Source: Posidonia oceanica (Eukaryota > Streptophyta > Magnoliopsida > Alismatales > Posidoniaceae). From it: DNA of 64,000 nucleotides. A program made the position numbers and the translations under genes. Under the pieces are notes generated by a model, which was given only the letters and a program-made list of their open reading frames with translations, was not told the origin of the DNA and ran no database searches. Where the stretch lies: assembly GCA_037176725.1 (NCBI GenBank), contig JAZBRS010000054.1, forward strand, positions 11,054,001 through 11,118,000, written 5' to 3'. This document shows, piece after piece, positions 61,933 through 64,000 of this stretch; the first letter of the stretch is position 1; each line of letters opens with the position of its first letter.

Positions 61933-63226
61933 ATGGATTTGAGTGATATCCCACGACATGCTTTCCAGGTGGCTGTCTTCTCCTCTCCTTCTGACATGGT
62001 GCAGCTCTGGCTGGAGGCCATACCCAAACATTTGGCGAACCTGTTGGTGCATGAGAAGGTACTCACCGTTTGCATCTTTTCCGCATATTCCCATTCTCGT
62101 ACTTCTGCTGATTTTTTTTCTTTACTTCATAGCCTCTATCTTCTACTAACAACGAACGGGACTCGAAAGCCTATCAGTTGGACTGGGTTTAACAATTCTG
62201 CTCTTGGGCTTTGAAGAAGCACCGGGAACGCTTGGAGGAGGTTGGTCTCTGTCAGGCCCTTCGCTAGTTGCGGCAGCCTGTTGTCTGGATGGCACTCTTT
62301 GGCCTCTACGGGCTGTGGAATCCCTTGACCCATACATTCTTTTCTTCTGCTGGGGAATTAACCATTCTCTTGGAGGAGGTGAGCGCCCTCCTAGGTACTC
62401 GGAATGCCGACCCATCCATTTACTGCATGGATGCCTACCTTCTGCCGATCGGGGTGGTGGGCTCTTTCTCTCTCTTAAAGCGCATCTTCCGTTCCGTTGT
62501 TGTGCCAAAGGATCTAGTGCTGGATGTCTGTATCAAACTCTCCTCTTTATGGAAATTTTTTTGGAAACAGCGCGACAGCATCCGTTCTGAGGCTTCTTGT
62601 TTGGAATGTGTCTTCATTTTGATCAGGGGATTGGTGCTCTTTCCAAATGAAGCTTTGACTATTAGTGCCTATCACGCCGAACTCATGTGCATCTGCGTGC
62701 GCAACTCGGAGAAGTGTTTGAGTTAGTCTGTTTTGGCTTTTACCATCCGGGGCCTATCCAGTGCCTGCCTCGGGGGGCCATTCTTTGGCTCGCCGTTCCT
62801 TGTTCTGCACTGGCTGGAGGAGTACTTTCTTCTGCCTACTTTTGATGCTAGCCTTCCCTTGGAGGAGCTTATTCACCGTTTTTGCGCTTGCGAGGTCAAG
62901 TCCCAGATGGACTCCTTCAATCCCCCTTGTCTTTCAGGACAGTATCCGACCTGGAGTATTTCTTGACATTGACTGGGGCGATCGAATTTGTGAGGTACAA
63001 CCCTTAGCGTTGCTTCTCGATGCTGGGGGCTCCTCGGGCTATACTTCCCTTGCCACGCTTCTCTGATTTGATTCTTCCACGTCTGAGGGACACTCCTGGG
63101 GACATCATCCAGATCTTCTATCAGGCTGGTATTTGGGACGGGAAGGGGCGAAACCGAGTCCTTTCTGCATGGGAGAACTTGAATGCGGATCGTGAAGTCA
63201 TCTCTCTTGCAACTTATGACGCTTGA
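61933..63226 (+). pseudogene. plant mobile domain (PMD, aminotransferase-like) protein, broken
   Basis: A first exon 61933-62058 (MDLSDIPRHAFQVAVFSS to NLLVHEK) ends at a good donor; the second starts at 62217. It continues with VWMALFGLYGLWNPLTHTFF, GELTILLEEVSALLGT, FFGSPFLVLHWLEEYF, EYFLTLTGAIEFVRYNP and FYQAGIWDGKGRNRV. The THTF..GE.T..LEEVS block and the EYF and EFVRYNP blocks fit the PMD family (PF10536). TAG at 62265-62267 and 62724-62726, a frame change near 62938 and another stop near 63008 break it. PMDs are found both as host genes (MAIN/MAIL1) and inside gypsy and Mutator-like elements. Confidence 0.6.
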
Positions 63227-63552
63227 TACGAGGGCGTGCGTCCTAAATTGTTCATTGAATTTCCTTCAAAAAGACAGAAGATGTAGTTAGAAATGTATCC
63301 CTTATCATCAATAAAATTTATTTCGTCTCTTTGGTCCATATTGAATGAATTTGTATGAGAATATTAGAATTCAGAACACTTCCCTGAACTTAAAACATTG
63401 TACGTCCAAAATCATGCGTCCAACGTTATACGTTGGAAATCCAGCGGCTTATGTTTTAACTCGCAAAACGTTGGACGCCAGCATTGACGCGTATAACGCC
63501 TTTTCTTCCCGTGGCGTTGGACGCTAGGATTCACGCGTATAACATTAAAAGG

Positions 63553-63559
63553 TATAAAA
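63553..63559 (+). promoter_or_regulatory. TATA box upstream of the ORF at 63658
   Basis: TATAAAA, 105 bp before the ATG and directly after the third CGTTGGAC/CGCGTATAAC cluster. Confidence 0.5.
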
Positions 63560-63657
63560 CTCTCGTCCTACGCCATGGGCGGCTATCAGACCTTCCTCTT
63601 CTCTTCTTTTCCGGCGACGGTGGGTTGTCGGTGAGCTTTTCCCTCACTCCGGCGATC

Positions 63658-64000
63658 ATGGAGCGGCGGATTGACCATTTCTACACGAGAGCAGCGAAAT
63701 GGGCGAGGATTGGACCTTCCCCCTTCGGTGAACCAGCGGTGGAGGCGGTAGCTAGGGCTGCTGCCACGCGTGGGACGGCGGCGGGACACGCCGGCGTGGA
63801 CGTGGCAGGCGGTGGGATGGCCGGGGCGGCTGTTCCGATGGCTGCGGGGACTGTTCCAGCGGCCGTGAGGGCTGGGCCGGCGGTTTTGGGGGCCGTGGAG
63901 GCCGAGGTTGGTGTGGCGGACGAGGTGGGGGCTGGTGGTGTCGTGGCGATGCCCGGGGCGACGTCTGGTGGCGATCCCGCGGCTGCGGGGGCGGAGACGG
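63658..64000 (+). CDS. unrecognised Ala/Gly/Val-rich ORF, open to the window end
   Basis: Begins MERRIDHFYTRAAKWARIG and stays open for 114 codons to the last base. The composition is GC-rich, with Ala, Gly, Val and Pro dominating after residue 30, which looks like a low-complexity leader. It follows a TATA box at a sensible distance and has a short pyrimidine-rich leader. I do not recognise a family; it could be the start of a second antisense ORF of the Tat-like element or a captured gene. Composition bias alone can also keep a frame open. Confidence 0.4.
   Translation, partial: MERRIDHFYTRAAKWARIGPSPFGEPAVEAVARAAATRGTAAGHAGVDVAGGGMAGAAVPMAAGTVPAAVRAGPAVLGAVEAEVGVADEVGAGGVVAMPGATSGGDPAAAGAET

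Larger units (their letters stand above)
57632..64000 (-). mobile_element. Tat-like LTR element with minisatellites and antisense plant-mobile-domain gene (runs off the window)
   Basis: The left end TGTGGATATGGGG is set into the gypsy pol after TCAGG. The first part shares GTGGCGATCACA (minus strand) and a minus TATA box exactly 655 bp from the end with the solo LTR at 25294, so it reads as a minus-strand 3' LTR. Beyond it come several tandem arrays and plus-strand (antisense) coding. Tat-lineage gypsy elements are known for tandem repeats and antisense ORFs between pol and the 3' LTR. No pol is seen before the window ends, so lineage and extent are inferred. Confidence 0.55.

Overview
This is nuclear DNA of a flowering plant. 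The evidence is spliced genes with GT-AG introns, plant-only families (FRIGIDA, VQ/MKS1, AIPP2-type PHD, plastid UMP kinase) and a dense load of plant transposons: hAT, Tourist-like and Mutator-like MITEs, CACTA, SINE, Ty1/copia, Athila, a Del/Tekay-like gypsy, and a Tat-like element carrying a plant mobile domain. The species cannot be fixed from the sequence; nothing points to a grass.

Layout. 1-7.8 kb: the 3' part of a large plus-strand gene. Its exons encode a PHD finger, an AIPP2-type SPOC-like domain and, after a phase-compatible intron, a full FRIGIDA domain with proline-rich and Lys/Ala/Ser tails. 7.9-10.8 kb: a hAT transposon with 8-bp target duplication just downstream. 11.6-15.3 kb: a seven-exon gene for a plastid-type UMP kinase. 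15.8-16.7 and 20.7-21.2 kb: MITE-like elements around a single-exon VQ/MKS1-like gene (minus, 18.7-19.5 kb).

From 21.6 kb to the end I see almost only nested repeats. A minus-strand copia element (21.6-31.5 kb) carries two solo LTRs, each with a target duplication. Next come MITEs, a CACTA end, a copia/Sirevirus-like remnant, and a 12-unit satellite of about 179 bp (38.7-41.6 kb) split by a solo LTR. An Athila-type LTR (41.6-46.8 kb) follows, holding a 104-bp SINE and a 3.86-kb solo LTR. Two more copia fragments precede a four-level nest: copia, then Athila LTR, then Del/Tekay-like gypsy, then a Tat-like element that runs off the window. That last element has several minisatellite arrays, a broken plus-strand plant-mobile-domain gene, a second plus-strand ORF behind a TATA box, and a CGTTGGAC-rich motif cluster that recurs beside all three of its putative promoters.

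Working together. The three host genes (chromatin/flowering-type regulator, plastid UMP kinase, defence-signalling VQ protein) show no shared pathway; their closeness looks incidental. The most notable observations are the PHD/SPOC-like/FRIGIDA fusion, the Tat-like element with its antisense gene and repeated motif, and the clean insertion boundaries that let the nesting order be read. All exon boundaries are inferred from splice signals and reading frame, not transcripts.
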